A stretch of 64,000 nt of DNA from Isoetes taiwanensis (Eukaryota > Streptophyta > Lycopodiopsida > Isoetales > Isoetaceae), in contig JAJEKV010000010.1 of NCBI GenBank assembly GCA_021234155.1, positions 19,877,418 through 19,941,417 of the forward strand, written 5' to 3'. Below the pieces are notes generated by a model. It made no database searches, was not told where the DNA came from, and saw nothing but the letters and a program-made list of their open reading frames with translations. Position numbers and translations under genes: made by a program. Below are positions 9,776-20,818 of the stretch, piece after piece (the first letter of the stretch is position 1; each line of letters opens with the position of its first letter).

Positions 9776-11080
9776 ATGGCTCGCAACAAGCTAGACATCG
9801 TGCGACTGGACATGCAAGGAAGGTACGAAACGAAGGTTCGACTGTGCAGTTGCATCCAGAAGGCCAGAGTTACCCCAGGATACATGTTTGAGGGGTGGAC
9901 AATTGATCAAACATTCGGATACATGCTATGTATAGACTAGCACGCTAGCCAAGGAGTGCCTTGGGTGGAAGGTCGAATAGTTTCCCATATCAAGCCGAGT
10001 TTGGTTATAGATGGTCATAATAATTGGTCCCTAAAGTAAAAGGGGTGCTCTGGACTCATGCATGAAGTCAAAATTGCATTTCGAGCTCACTAGAGAGGCT
10101 TAACTATGGGAACATGCCATTTCCCCGTCGTGCCCTTACGTCAGAAGGGGGAAAATTTCGTGGTTAGGACATCCGTGCAATGAATGTCCATCTTCTCTTT
10201 TTAGAGACATTTCATAGGATATGAGCTATCATTTGAACGGTGGGATTAGGAGATGACGCGCTTTTGATGCCCTGACACCTAAACCCTACTAAATCATTAG
10301 GGTTTAGGTTTTGGCAGCCTTCGCTGCCTCGGAAGTGGTTAAGAACTTGCGTGCAGGGTTTTCTCAAGGGTACGAAGAGAGAGCCCAAGAGAGAGAACAA
10401 AAAAACCCTCCTTGGGCACTACTTTCAACCTTGCCCCCTCGCGATGGCTCGCAACAAGCTAGGTATCGTGCGACTAGACATGCAAGGAAGGCACGAAACG
10501 AAGGTTCAACTGTGTAGAGGCTTAACTGTGGGAACACGCCATTTTCCCGTCGTGCCCTTACGTCAGAAAGGGAAAAAAATGGGGGTTAGCACATCTGTGC
10601 AATGGATGTCCATTTTTTTCTTTTTGGAAACGTTTGATGGGACATGAGCTACCACCTGGACGGTGGGATTAGGAAATGGTGCAGTTTTGGTGCCCTGACA
10701 CCTAAACCCTACTTAATTTGTAGGGTTTAGGTTTTGGCAGGCTTTCGTGCCTCGGAAGTGGTCAAGAGCTTGCGTGCAAGGTTTTATTGAAGGTCCAAAG
10801 AGAAAGCCCAGGAGAGAGAACAAAAAAAACCCTCATTGGGCACCGATTTCGAACTTGCCCCGGCGCGATGGCTCGTAGTAAGCTAGACATCATCCGACTG
10901 GACATGCAGGAAACGATGGTTCGACTGTGCAGTTGCATCTAGAAGGATGGAGTTACCTCAGGACACATGTGCCGGATTGCTAAGTACATGCTATGTCTAG
11001 ACTAGCACACTAGCTAAGGAGTGCATTAGGTGGAAGGTCGAATAGTTTTCGATATCAAGTCGAGTTTGGTTTGATTGTGC
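9776..11080 (+). repeat. Three diverged copies of a telo-box hairpin repeat
   Basis: Copies begin with ATGGCTCG at 9776, 10444 and 10868. Copy 2 lacks about 240 bp found in copy 1. The first ATG opens MARNKLDIVRLDMQ, a short frame that soon stops. Copies 1 and 2 contain a perfect 12-bp inverted repeat, ACCTAAACCCTA / TAGGGTTTAGGT, with a 9-bp loop (10277-10309 and 10700-10732). AAACCCTA is the plant telo-box, known from promoters of translation-related genes. The repeat may derive from the 5' region of such a gene or from a non-autonomous element; no terminal repeats were found. Confidence 0.7.
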
Positions 11081-12843
11081 AGTTGCATCCAACTCTCAAA
11101 TTCATATGTATACAACACAAGTTTTGGAATTGCAAGTTTGTGCAAGGGAATAGTTGGCTCATTGTTTACATTAGCATAAGCAACTCGATATTGCGAGAAG
11201 GGTTAGGCAATTACATATTGTGTGGCGCCATTTTACATGCTTGTCTATGTTTGTTGGGATTAAAGTAAGTTTATGAATTCCATAAGACACAAAGTAAATA
11301 GTGGTTCTCCCTAATAGATCAATGCTAAACACAACCTAGATATTTCCAAATACAAAAAACTAGCCCTAACAATCCATTTTTAGCATTATACTTTTGTGAA
11401 TTTGAACTGTAAATCCATTGTTTGTGTCATGCAAACAAATAATACGAGTTTTCATTCAGAAAAGAATCATTGAAACTATCATTAGAGTAGGAATTATTAT
11501 GTGCAAGCAACTTTTAAATCCCTCCCCAAACCCATTCTACCCCATTCTACCCTTTGCTCCAAGCCTCTACTGCTAGTTGTCCCCAAGTTTTCACCACACC
11601 ATGCCTACTTAACACTCAAAATGGCCACTCAAATAGTCAACTATATATACAACTTGATCGAGGGGCACCTGCAGATGATCTAACCGAATTTGTGAAACTG
11701 AATATAAAAATATGGTAAGGGATCTAGTTGAATTTAGATAATTAATTGTACAAATATGGTAGGGGATTTAGAGGAATTTATAGAAAAAGTGTATGTATGG
11801 TAGAGGGTGTATCTAGAGTTTCGAAAAAAAATCCTATAAGGGTTTTTTTTCTAGTTTTTTTTTTTACTATATAAGGGTCGTTTTCTTTAACTCCGTGCAT
11901 GCACATGCCATATGGGCTTTACATTAGCTACATCCTCTGGTTACAAACTGCAGGGTGCAAAAATGGGAATTAGTTATTAAATAGCATGGTTCAAAAGCAA
12001 TAATTGACGTTTTAGAGTAGTTTAAGTGCTTAAATGCAGATGTAATATTCCATACTACATTGCAGTATGAGAAAGGACACAAGGTTTTTGAACTTGTGAA
12101 CTCTCTAGAAGGCCTTGTACCTAAGGCCGGTCAACTAAATTTTGCTTCCTGGTGGTAGGTAATGTGCTTTATTTTTTGCCCCAACTATTCTTTTCTATTC
12201 TAAAGTATTGGATCAGGCTTGCAAATTTTGTTGACAATGTATGGCTGTTATATGTCAAAAAATATGGACTTTTGAATGATCGAAGAAAAAAAGATATTGT
12301 TTTTATTCATGGTTCTTGAACATAGTAAACTTCTTCAAATTTTGCCATTATTCATCTAGGAACTATAACAAACCATTACTATTTTTTATAAGCTGGCAAT
12401 AGTTTTTATAAACCACAATGGTACACAAGTCTTATAATAAAACCATCTCATTAACTATGACCAGTTTTAGCAAACCATTGTAACATTAGAACTAGCATTA
12501 TTAACCATGTTCTAAGCCACTATAAGTTTTGACAGACCACTATAGGATGTGGTTTTCTTCTATCAAATAAATTGCCGTATAAAAAACCACATCTACCATG
12601 ATTTCTAGATGATTTGTTAATGCTTTTATATGGTAGTTCATTTTTGGGGGCCTTGTGATACACCCAATAATGCTGCTACAGTGGTCATCAATAATTCCAT
12701 GGCTATAAATATAGCCGCATTCGAGGGCACATCACATTCCTTTGCCATGTCTCGCCGTCTTCAGAGGCCCCATCTTGACACCCTCACTTGCCTTATGGCA
12801 GAAAGATAATAGATAGTAATAGATAATATTAAACATGGACGTT
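11081..12843. other. AT-rich intergenic DNA
   Basis: No gene or RNA gene recognised. Short poly-T and poly-A runs are frequent, and 11690-11800 has loosely repeated TATGGTA(G/A)GGG.. segments. Confidence 0.5.
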
Positions 12844-13527
12844 TCAGTCAATATCCAGTTCCACCGCAATTAGATCCCCCAGATCGAACTCTGTTATGGC
12901 TTGTCTGCTATACAGATCCAGCCAGCCATCCAATTCTCCCATTGGATAGGGAGTGTTGAGGATGAGTTTGGTTACCAAACCCACACGCTCCCTTTTTTCC
13001 TTCTTGTAAAGCTTCTTAAATATGGACCGGAACCTGTTGTGCAGCCAAACATCGTCCATTTTCAGCAACCTCTTCAGAGCTCCTGCCCTGTAAATATGGC
13101 GTTTCAAGGAAATCAAACAGCCTTCCAGCTCTACCCTGCTGAGGTGATCCGGCTCATCACCATCCTTCATCAACTCTCCACGACGAAGGAGCTTCATCAG
13201 TTGGTGTCTCATTTCTTCTGTGCCATTTTCGTTTATCTCGTTCTGCACCTCAAGCTGAAGCTGATTCGCATGAGCTAATATTGGCTGGGAGATATGGCAC
13301 TGCATTTCGCTCATTGTGAATCCATCGCTGCGCCTAGTTCGGACCATTCTGACTGTCCCGACTATGAATCTACACTGTGCAGATTTGCGAATGCCGGTTG
13401 GTGCGGCGAGACCATGTCCAGTGAAGGCGCTTGGGCGGGAAACAAACTCGGATATCACTTCTTTGGCATAGTAGATAAAGGGCCTGCCAACTCACCTACC
13501 TGCACGCATTTCGAAATTTTGCATCAT
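12844..13527 (-). pseudogene. Hypothetical protein gene with one premature TGA
   Basis: A frame of about 227 codons runs from ATGATG at 13527 to a stop at 12844, interrupted only by TGA at 13492-13494. The frame downstream of that stop alone has 204 codons. The TGA could come from CGA (Arg) by C-to-T change at a CpG. The protein is Lys/Arg-rich with a helical middle (EMRHQLMKLLRRGELMK) and later NRFRSIFKKLYKKEKRERVG. An A/T-rich ATATAAGGG on the minus strand near 13540 may be the TATA box, placing the ATG close to the start site. I do not recognise the family. It could still be translated from a later start. Confidence 0.5.
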
Positions 13528-14346
13528 TCCACCAAATAAAACCCTTATATTCTAAAAAATCGGGTCCATTTGGGAGTCATATGGACTTAGGCAAAGTCCA
13601 CAATTAATGAAATTATGCTTTATTCAGCATATGCAGATATTAAAAGATAAGTAAGTGCATTCTAATTATGTGGTATTACTAACAATGCTTGTTTGAACAA
13701 ACTGGGCTTGAAATTTTAAAGGGATATTATTGTCACCTTATATCATCATCTCATTGTCGCCGCCACCACCACGGGAGTTCTATGGTTAAAAGTATGCCAC
13801 CAGCTACAATTACATGTGTCTTTAATTATCTCCCCCCAGTAAGGACCTAGAAGACTTAACTGAGAGTTGAAAAATAGGCCTACGACTTTTTTGCAAGAAA
13901 TATCTTGTATGAACAAACTTGTATGAATAAACCATCTTTTTTTGCATTAATGCACTTTTATTCAGTATATTTGTTTGCCACCTACTCTTGTATTAGGTAT
14001 AGGTAACATGGCAATTTCAATGAATATAGAGGGTAAAATCTTTCAAATTTCAAACATGCTCTAATGCAATCTCTATCAATAGATTGTCTTCCCATTGTTT
14101 GCTTCATTTAGACCCAACCCCCTAGGGAAGTTTCAACAAAAACATTATCGTGTTGAGAGTAATCGTGGCATTTGAATTGTACTGTTTTTGTTTTTATGTA
14201 AAGAATGATTTTTGACATTGAAATATTTTTGGAATTGTACAGCTTTTCTTTTGCAAAAGAATGATTTTTGACATTGAAAAAAATAGGATTTCAATTGGCA
14301 ATCCAAAGGGTCAAACAAAATGGTTGACAAAGTGTATGTGTGTATG
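13528..14346. other. Intergenic DNA downstream of the laccase pseudogene
   Basis: No gene recognised. The segment AAAGAATGATTTTTGACATT occurs twice in tandem (about 14200 and 14258). Confidence 0.5.
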
Positions 14347-16540
14347 CTAGCAAGTGGGCAAATGAGGAGGTGGTGGAGGAAGGACGTGATCTGCTTGGGC
14401 ACCATTGGTAACGATAAAAGCAGTCTCCATTCCCCATGAAACGTGTCCATCAAAGTGGCAATGCATCAACCAAACGCCTAAACCACAAAATCAAAAGAAC
14501 TTGTCAGCAAACAAAACTGGCAATGTATGCAATTAAGGTAACTTGCAAAGGGATACAAACCTGGGTTATCGGCCTTGAATCTCAAAGCAGTAACCTGGGT
14601 TTGCAACTGTAATGAATAGGTCTGTTTCTAAGGCATTGTTGATGACTCTGAGAAGATGTCGTCGACCCTTCTTAACATGTACAATCTCTGTGTCTGCCAA
14701 GGAAAAAAAAAGGTAGAAATATATATGAGTACGAATTCATGAGGATTCAACCTGCTAAATTATGTTTGTGTGTAACTTTTAAACTTACCATGGGCCGAGC
14801 AGTTGAAGAGGGGACCAGGATGACCATTGATCAGGTAAGCATTCGACAAGGCAGGAGCTACTCCCTTTATCCTTGCCTCATTTTCAACCTGCTCAAGATC
14901 TTCATTCCACCATTCCCCTGAAAAATCAAGAGCCACTTTCCTGTCAGAAATCTTCTAATAAAACCCAGAAATGCTATTAACTTGGCAAAAGTCCCCTGAT
15001 TATTACCAAGTAATAAAGTGTGTGCTCCATGAGGTTTTCAAAACGGAAGTCTTTTAAGGTAGGGTGACCACAAATGGTGCCCTGTCCTTTATTGGCCCCC
15101 GTCCGTCACAAAAAAAGGCCCTGTTTAGGGCTTATGTTGGCGCCTCTCTGCACCAACGATTTGGCGCCTAAAGACTTGGAACTGCTCCCCTTGCCATTCG
15201 AATTGCTCCCCATGGCATTCAAAGTGGACGTGACATATTGCGGTGGCTGCCCTAGCAAGATTAAATGGTGGCTGCCTAGAAACAACTACTTTTTATGGTC
15301 TGCAAGAATTCTGGCGCGGTAAGTCACACAACCATTTTGCTTTATGCAACCTTTTGTTTTTGGAGGGCAAGTAATTGTGGCTCTGCCATGCAAGTGGCTG
15401 CGTGCAGTTGCTTGCCCTCCCTTACTAATTGTTTCATGGTTGCTGCAGAGGGGATGTTTGGGAATGGCAATTTTGTGCCATGAAGGTTCAATTCCTTCCA
15501 TCCCCTATAACAGGCCTAGGTTCTTTGGTGGCGGTTGGCTATAGATTGGAAGACATAGAGGAATGATGGTAAGCACCTTCGGGTTGTTAGTGTGTCCATT
15601 AGTGCTGCTGTGTATCTCCATTTCATGCTCTAACATACACCAAATGTGGTGTTGCAGGTCACCAAAAGCTACATTGAAGGTAGCTATTTAGGGGGGGCCA
15701 ATCATGGTCACAGGGCACCAAATGGGGTGCTGAACCCCCCTCCACTAGGCAGCTTGTAGCTCTTAGGTTATAGGGCCTCTGGCTATGAAACCTACATCAT
15801 TTTGTAGGTTAGCATCTGGCCTACATGCTGATCCAATTTTTTTTGCAATTGGACATAATAGCTGCAAGTTATAAGCATTGGTGCCCTTAAAGGCACCAAA
15901 CCTGGTCACCCTACCTTATTAGCAGGAGGGTCTATGATAAATGCTCCATACACTGTGCCCCTCAGCCAGGATATATGCGCATGCCAAAACAGAGTTCCTT
16001 GTTGATCTGGCACAGTGAAGTTGTATATGTAGGATCTACCAGTTTGAATCGGACACTGCGTTATATACGCAGGACCATCTGCCCAGGATGAAAATCTTTG
16101 GTTTATTCCATGCCTGCAATAAAGACCACACCGTCCTTTTTTGTCATTTAAGGAAAAGCTCTTTAAGTAACTTAACTTAGTTAGCTTAATGACAAAACAC
16201 AAACTGACCAGTGAATTGTCACATTATGTGAAACCAAATTCGTTACATTCACAATAACTCTATCGCCTTTAGTGATATGAATGGTTGGTCCAGGTGATTG
16301 ACCATTTACTGCTACAATTTGCTTACTGTGGCACGCAACTGTGTAGTTTGCATAATCAATCTGTTTAAAAATACTCAAGTATCAGAAATCAGAACTGCTG
16401 AGCAGTTAGTAGCATCGGAACATAAGGTACAAAGACTGAACCTGAAAATTGTAGTAACGAGTAACTGCGTCTGTGCTATGGAAGCAACTTAGGCAGACTA
16501 GAAGCAGAGGCAAAACGATTCCGAGTCCAGAAATCTTCAT
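14347..16540 (-). pseudogene. Laccase (multicopper oxidase) pseudogene
   Basis: Plant laccases are secreted copper oxidases that polymerise phenolics such as monolignols. Exon 1 (16442-16540) encodes a signal peptide (MKISGLGIVLPLLLVCLSCF, cleavage likely after HSTDA). Exon 2 (16209-16360, 152 bp) ends in VTIHW, which with exon 3 forms the copper motif HWHG. Exon 3 (15007-16113) has HAHISW; without its inserted element it is 245 bp. Exon 4 (14789-14917) is 129 bp and starts EWWNED. Exon 5 (14561-14693) is only 133 bp: GRRHLLRVINNALETDLFIT is followed at once, out of frame, by TALRFKADNPG. The last exon (14347-14477) has HCHFDGH and ends PPPPHLPTC. Defects: an 860-bp insertion and a TGA in exon 3, and loss of most of exon 5 including the expected third copper motif. 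Sizes 152/245/129 match plant laccases as I know them. Confidence 0.92.
15057..15916. mobile_element. 860-bp non-autonomous TIR element, TA target duplication
   Basis: The ends are inverted copies: AGGTAGGGTGACCA then four variable bases then TGGTGCC. TA flanks each end (15055-15056 and 15917-15918). Removing the element and one TA restores the laccase exon 3 frame (PPANKRLPF) and a 245-bp exon. There is no transposase. The TA duplication points to mobilisation by a Tc1/mariner-type enzyme, although the length is large for a MITE. A subterminal palindrome, TTGGTGCC around TTTAAGGGCACC, lies near 15885. Confidence 0.88.
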
Positions 16541-16603
16541 AGCGATATTCTTATTTTCTTCGTATTGAGTGCGTTGGATTGGCTGATCCATGAACAGGCT
16601 CAC

Positions 16604-16616
16604 TCTATTTATATGA
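16604..16616 (-). promoter_or_regulatory. TATA box of the laccase pseudogene
   Basis: The minus strand reads TCATATAAATAGA about 65 bp before the ATG at 16540, which gives a short leader typical of a plant core promoter. Confidence 0.6.
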
Positions 16617-17336
16617 GAAAATATGGACTGGGCCATAGTTACTAAGAATGCAACAGTCGCACACGCCAACTTACATGTCGGATTTAACTAAGTCAAGGGT
16701 ATCTAGACAATTAGCAATTGACTTAGCTCCACTTGCCTTATTATGTAGGAAGTTTCTTTAGCCTTAACAAAGCTAGACGATAAAAACACTACATCCCATG
16801 CACGCGTCTTTGCCAGCTACCTTTATTTTATTTATCAAAGTTATACCATGTTGACATATTGCTCATACCTCAACATCTCAACAATCTCCATCCAACCATT
16901 AGAAACTACACGACAAACATGGTCCCTTCCTATCTGGCTTCATTAACATTGTAACATGTGGGCGTATCGTTTTCATATTCAATATGTGAATATTCAAGCC
17001 ACACGTTGGAGTAACTTATTTGAGTGTAGCATAAGCAAGTAAAAACTTCAAAAGAAGTTATCCGTCCATGTTGATATGCTCCCTAGCAAATAAGTATCTT
17101 CTTCATGCTATGCCATTTTGGAGGTTTCTCCAATTGAATGTTCCAGGAGAACCTTGGCAACACTTGCTTCAAACTCATGCTTGCTGATTTTCTTCCCTCC
17201 AGACCCTTTTTTTCCTTTTATTGCTTCGCTAATAACAAGAGCCTTTACGGACAATCACATCATCTTTTTTGTTGCCTTGAGTTAAGGAATCAACATCATG
17301 CTCTTGTTTATCCTTTATCAGATCATCCATTAGATC
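16617..17336. other. Intergenic DNA
   Basis: Upstream side of the laccase pseudogene. No further gene recognised. Confidence 0.5.
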
Positions 17337-18295
17337 CTAGAGGAAGCGCACCTGCCACAATTGCTGCTCTTTGGGTGACAATGGGGCTGCATGTGCATCC
17401 AAGATGGGATCATGAGCAACCTCGCCTATCTTGAAAGAAGCCTTGCCCTTCTTCGAATCTTGTAGCAGCTCTATTTTGTCACTGGAGACTGGGGTGGGCT
17501 GATCCACCTTATGAGCAAGAGAAGGAAGAAGAGCGCTGCTAGAAGGGGCCACATGAGCTAGGAGAGCAGCAAAGGCAGAGTGAGGAGGCATAGGCTTAGA
17601 AGAGAAAGCATATTGAAGGCATTCAAACATAGCAGAGGCCGATGGGACATGGGTATCAGGGGCTGCAAGAGGGACATCAGAGGCAGCAGCAGGGATTGGG
17701 CTCACAACAAGAGCAACCCAGTCCTTGAAGCTCCCACTGGGAACCTCATCAGACACAATCTCCCTTGGATTCAGCTGCTGCAAATCCAGAATATTAGATG
17801 GGTCTAAGCCCATGGGGAGCCCATCATCAATGCACTTGCATTTCTCATTGGAAGATGGCAGGGGAGCTAGTCCCTGTTGGCTTCGCGTTGGAGCAGGCAA
17901 GATTGGAGATGGCGGGGGAGCTAGTCCATGTTGCTCTCTCGTTGGGGCAGACAAAAGTGCAGGAGAGTGCTGCCAAAGGACAGGGAGGTCCCATATTCAG
18001 CTTGAGCAGAGTTGGGAAGATCCAAATCATTTGATGGGTCCATGCCCTTAGGGAGCTTGTCCTCCCCGCCATAAGCACTATTATATCCAGCATTGAGGCC
18101 AGATAGGAAGCTTGTCCCTATTACCATCTCGTTGTTGCAGCCAAGGGACAGAGAGGTCCCTTTTACAGTGTCGAAAGCTGCAAGGAGGGGACAAAAAGGA
18201 TGCTTACAACAGCCAGAAGAAGACAAAGGGGCCCCACTAGAAGGGGTTAGAAAGGGGATCCTTGTTGCACCCAGACCCAAACTCTTGTGTGGCAA
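17337..18295 (-). pseudogene. Decayed Pro/Ser/Ala-rich ORF with internal repeats
   Basis: Two overlapping minus-strand frames (18295-17921 and 17954-17337) join by one frameshift near 17950 into about 320 codons. Internal repeats show common origin of segments: LPKGMDPSNDLDL against LPMGLDPSNILDL, and GTSLSLG against GTSLSFG. Composition is low complexity, without membrane or catalytic motifs. It may be the first ORF of a lost LINE or a disordered host protein; I cannot assign it. Confidence 0.4.
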
Positions 18296-20351
18296 CTGTG
18301 GAGGGGGAATGTCAACCAGAATAACCTCCTGGGAAGACTCCCCTAAATAACTGCCATAACGAACTGCAGCCCAAGATTATCAAGGTGGCAAATCCTATTC
18401 GCCACCTCAGGGTTATGGAGAGAAATACGAGCTTTTTCCTCCATATCTTTTTTCCTCCATTCAATTTAATTCTCAGACACACACACTATACAAATTGAGA
18501 GTCGCACTCACACACATCATTCTCAAACATACGTTACATCTAATGAGACTCGCACTCGCCCACTTCATTCTTAGCACATATTACATAGGTATGTGCCCAT
18601 CGATGGTCCATAACTACTTATTATAAACTTGATTATTTTTGTGTGGTAACCAAAAAAAAAAAAAAATGTTAGATTTTTTATTTACTTATATTCCAACAGG
18701 CCAAAAAGGAGGACAATTTCTAAAAATTGCAATTCGTCATCATTAGAATAGCCTTTCTTCTAGAAATGTAGTATGTCAATTATTTTTTCCTTTAAGGATA
18801 CCATGCTCCAAAACTAGATCTCGTCACAAAGACTAGGTTCTCAATGAACAGATGCCGATCTGCTGCTCATGCATTTTAACTTTCGATCTTCGATCTATTT
18901 TTTTTCTCCTGTTGGCATGATTATGTTAATTCTGAGCAAGATCTCCAGCAACCCACACACAGTCAATTCCCATTGGATCTTTATTTCCAATTCTGCCTGC
19001 AGTAACCAGACAAGCTAATCACACACATCGCCATCCCATAGAGCCTGAACAACCAAATTTGAAATGCCAATTTAGACCAATGCGATATGTTGCCTACAGA
19101 TCTGATTCTTGCAGCATTGATGAGTAGATCCGCATATTTGCATCTTCACATGGATGATTCGACACCAAACGAATACAAATACTAATTTTCTAGCTTATTC
19201 TATTCCTTCCGCATTTTGCTTCTTTTGTCTCCATGAATCACCTGTGTTGCTTTGTCATCATCTATTATTATAGCATATATTTAACACGGTACAAGCTGAT
19301 TATACCTACAACTCTCCTTAGCTTATACACTCAATGGCATCAATCCGAGCCCTCAGATCATTATTCTGGGACGGGACGCGCAGCTATATACGTGCTTGTC
19401 ATTCTTGTGGCTAGTTATGGGCGTCTTCTCACAACAGCATCTCTTTCCTTGTCCATTGCTTCTCTCCTTTCTTTCCAAATCTTTATTGTGTCTCTCCTTT
19501 CTTTTCAAACCTTCTGTAGCCCTTTTCATGCTTAAGTCTCTCTTCTGCTCCTAACGATGATTTTCTTGCTAGCTTTTTTATGCTTTTGTAGCAATTATAT
19601 GCTGAATTCCCTTCTTCATTAATGATCTCGGTTTTAGTCTTCTAGGAGCTCATATTCATAGGTCGCATCAGATTGGGATAGGTATGATTTTTTATGCCCT
19701 TTAGAAAAGCATCAACAGGTTATCAACTACCGGAGATAACTATTTTGTTAGATTCATGCATGTCCTTTCTGTTTTAACTTCTTATTACAGGAGTAGACTA
19801 CAAGAGCATCAGATACCTCTATTGTTGGATTTAGATTCATGCATTTATCTATTGTTATATTTCGATTCTTGTACTATTACATTCATGCATCATTCTGTTG
19901 TTAGATTTCAATGTTAGATTTACGTTCATGCTTTACTAGATCGGCCCACAGGTGCTGGGATTTTTTTCAGCGATTCGCTTGATTTTTCCAGTTGATCCAG
20001 CATCGGCACATTTATTCCAAAGTTCCAATCTCCGATCTATTCTTTCCAGCGGTCTACTCCAGCATGTTGTGACATTTCCCACAGGATCATTTCTCTGCCT
20101 TTTTATCCATGTAAGTTACTCTAATTCGATTTTGTGGCTGCCTTTTTATCAAGGCAGTTTGTGTGGCTGTGTTTTTATCAGGCGTTGGATATTGTTGGAT
20201 TTAAATTCCTGCATTAATCTATTATTGGATTTAGATTCATAATACGGTTGATTTGGATCGGGCAACACGTTCTACATGTAGAGCAACGAGTCAGGAGGGC
20301 AACATCCGGTGTTTGGGGAAGTGTCAATACTTCGAAAGAAACATTGTACAT
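18296..20351. other. AT-rich intergenic DNA
   Basis: No gene recognised. Loose repeats of TTGTTGGATTTAGATTCATGC occur between about 19820 and 20240, similar in style to plant leader introns. Confidence 0.45.
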
Positions 20352-20361
20352 CGTTTCAATT

Positions 20362-20808
20362 GAAAGACCATATATATCATCCGAGATGTGGTTAATCCGA
20401 ACACCCGTTATCAGCCATTGTGGTTAATCCGGACCTGCGCAGTTTGAAGCCCAAAAACCAACTGTTTTTGCCCTTTTTTTGATCGATTCTGCTCTATTTC
20501 GCCTTAAATCTCTTTCTCTCTTCATCAATCTAACATAAAAGTGGCATACAAAGCGATTGGCATGGCTTTTAAAGCGGATCAAACCGCCTACGGGCGAGCA
20601 AAGAAGTGATCTCGATCAAAATTTCACGCCGCCGCAGTACGGTTCTACGCTTGGTTTTTGTCGGGATTAACCACTTTTTGTCCGGGATTAACCGCTTTTG
20701 GCTGATATCGGATGTCCGGATTAACCACCCTGGCTGATACCGGATGTCCGGATTAACCACTCTATTTTGTCCGGATTAACCACATCCCGGATGATATATA
20801 CGGAGTTC
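20362..20808. mobile_element. Mutator-like MITE with 10-bp target duplication
   Basis: The ends are inverted copies over roughly 40 bp, including TATATATCATCCG and GATGTGGTTAATCCG. The direct repeat CGTTTCAATT flanks them (20352-20361 and 20809-20818). Several internal copies of GGATTAACC(A/G)C lie toward the right half. A long TIR and a 9-10 bp duplication are the signature of Mutator-type elements. There is no transposase. Open frames inside are products of the repeats. Confidence 0.8.
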
Positions 20809-20818
20809 CGTTTCAATT

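Noticed and set aside
14145-14453. 102-codon minus-strand frame overlapping the last laccase exon
   Set aside because: A different frame of the same exon carries HCHFDGH and the laccase C-terminus, so this one is a shadow.
20569-20760. 63-codon frame inside the Mutator-like MITE
   Set aside because: It is read through the repeated GGATTAACC units (LIRTSD, LIPDKKW); a repeat product.
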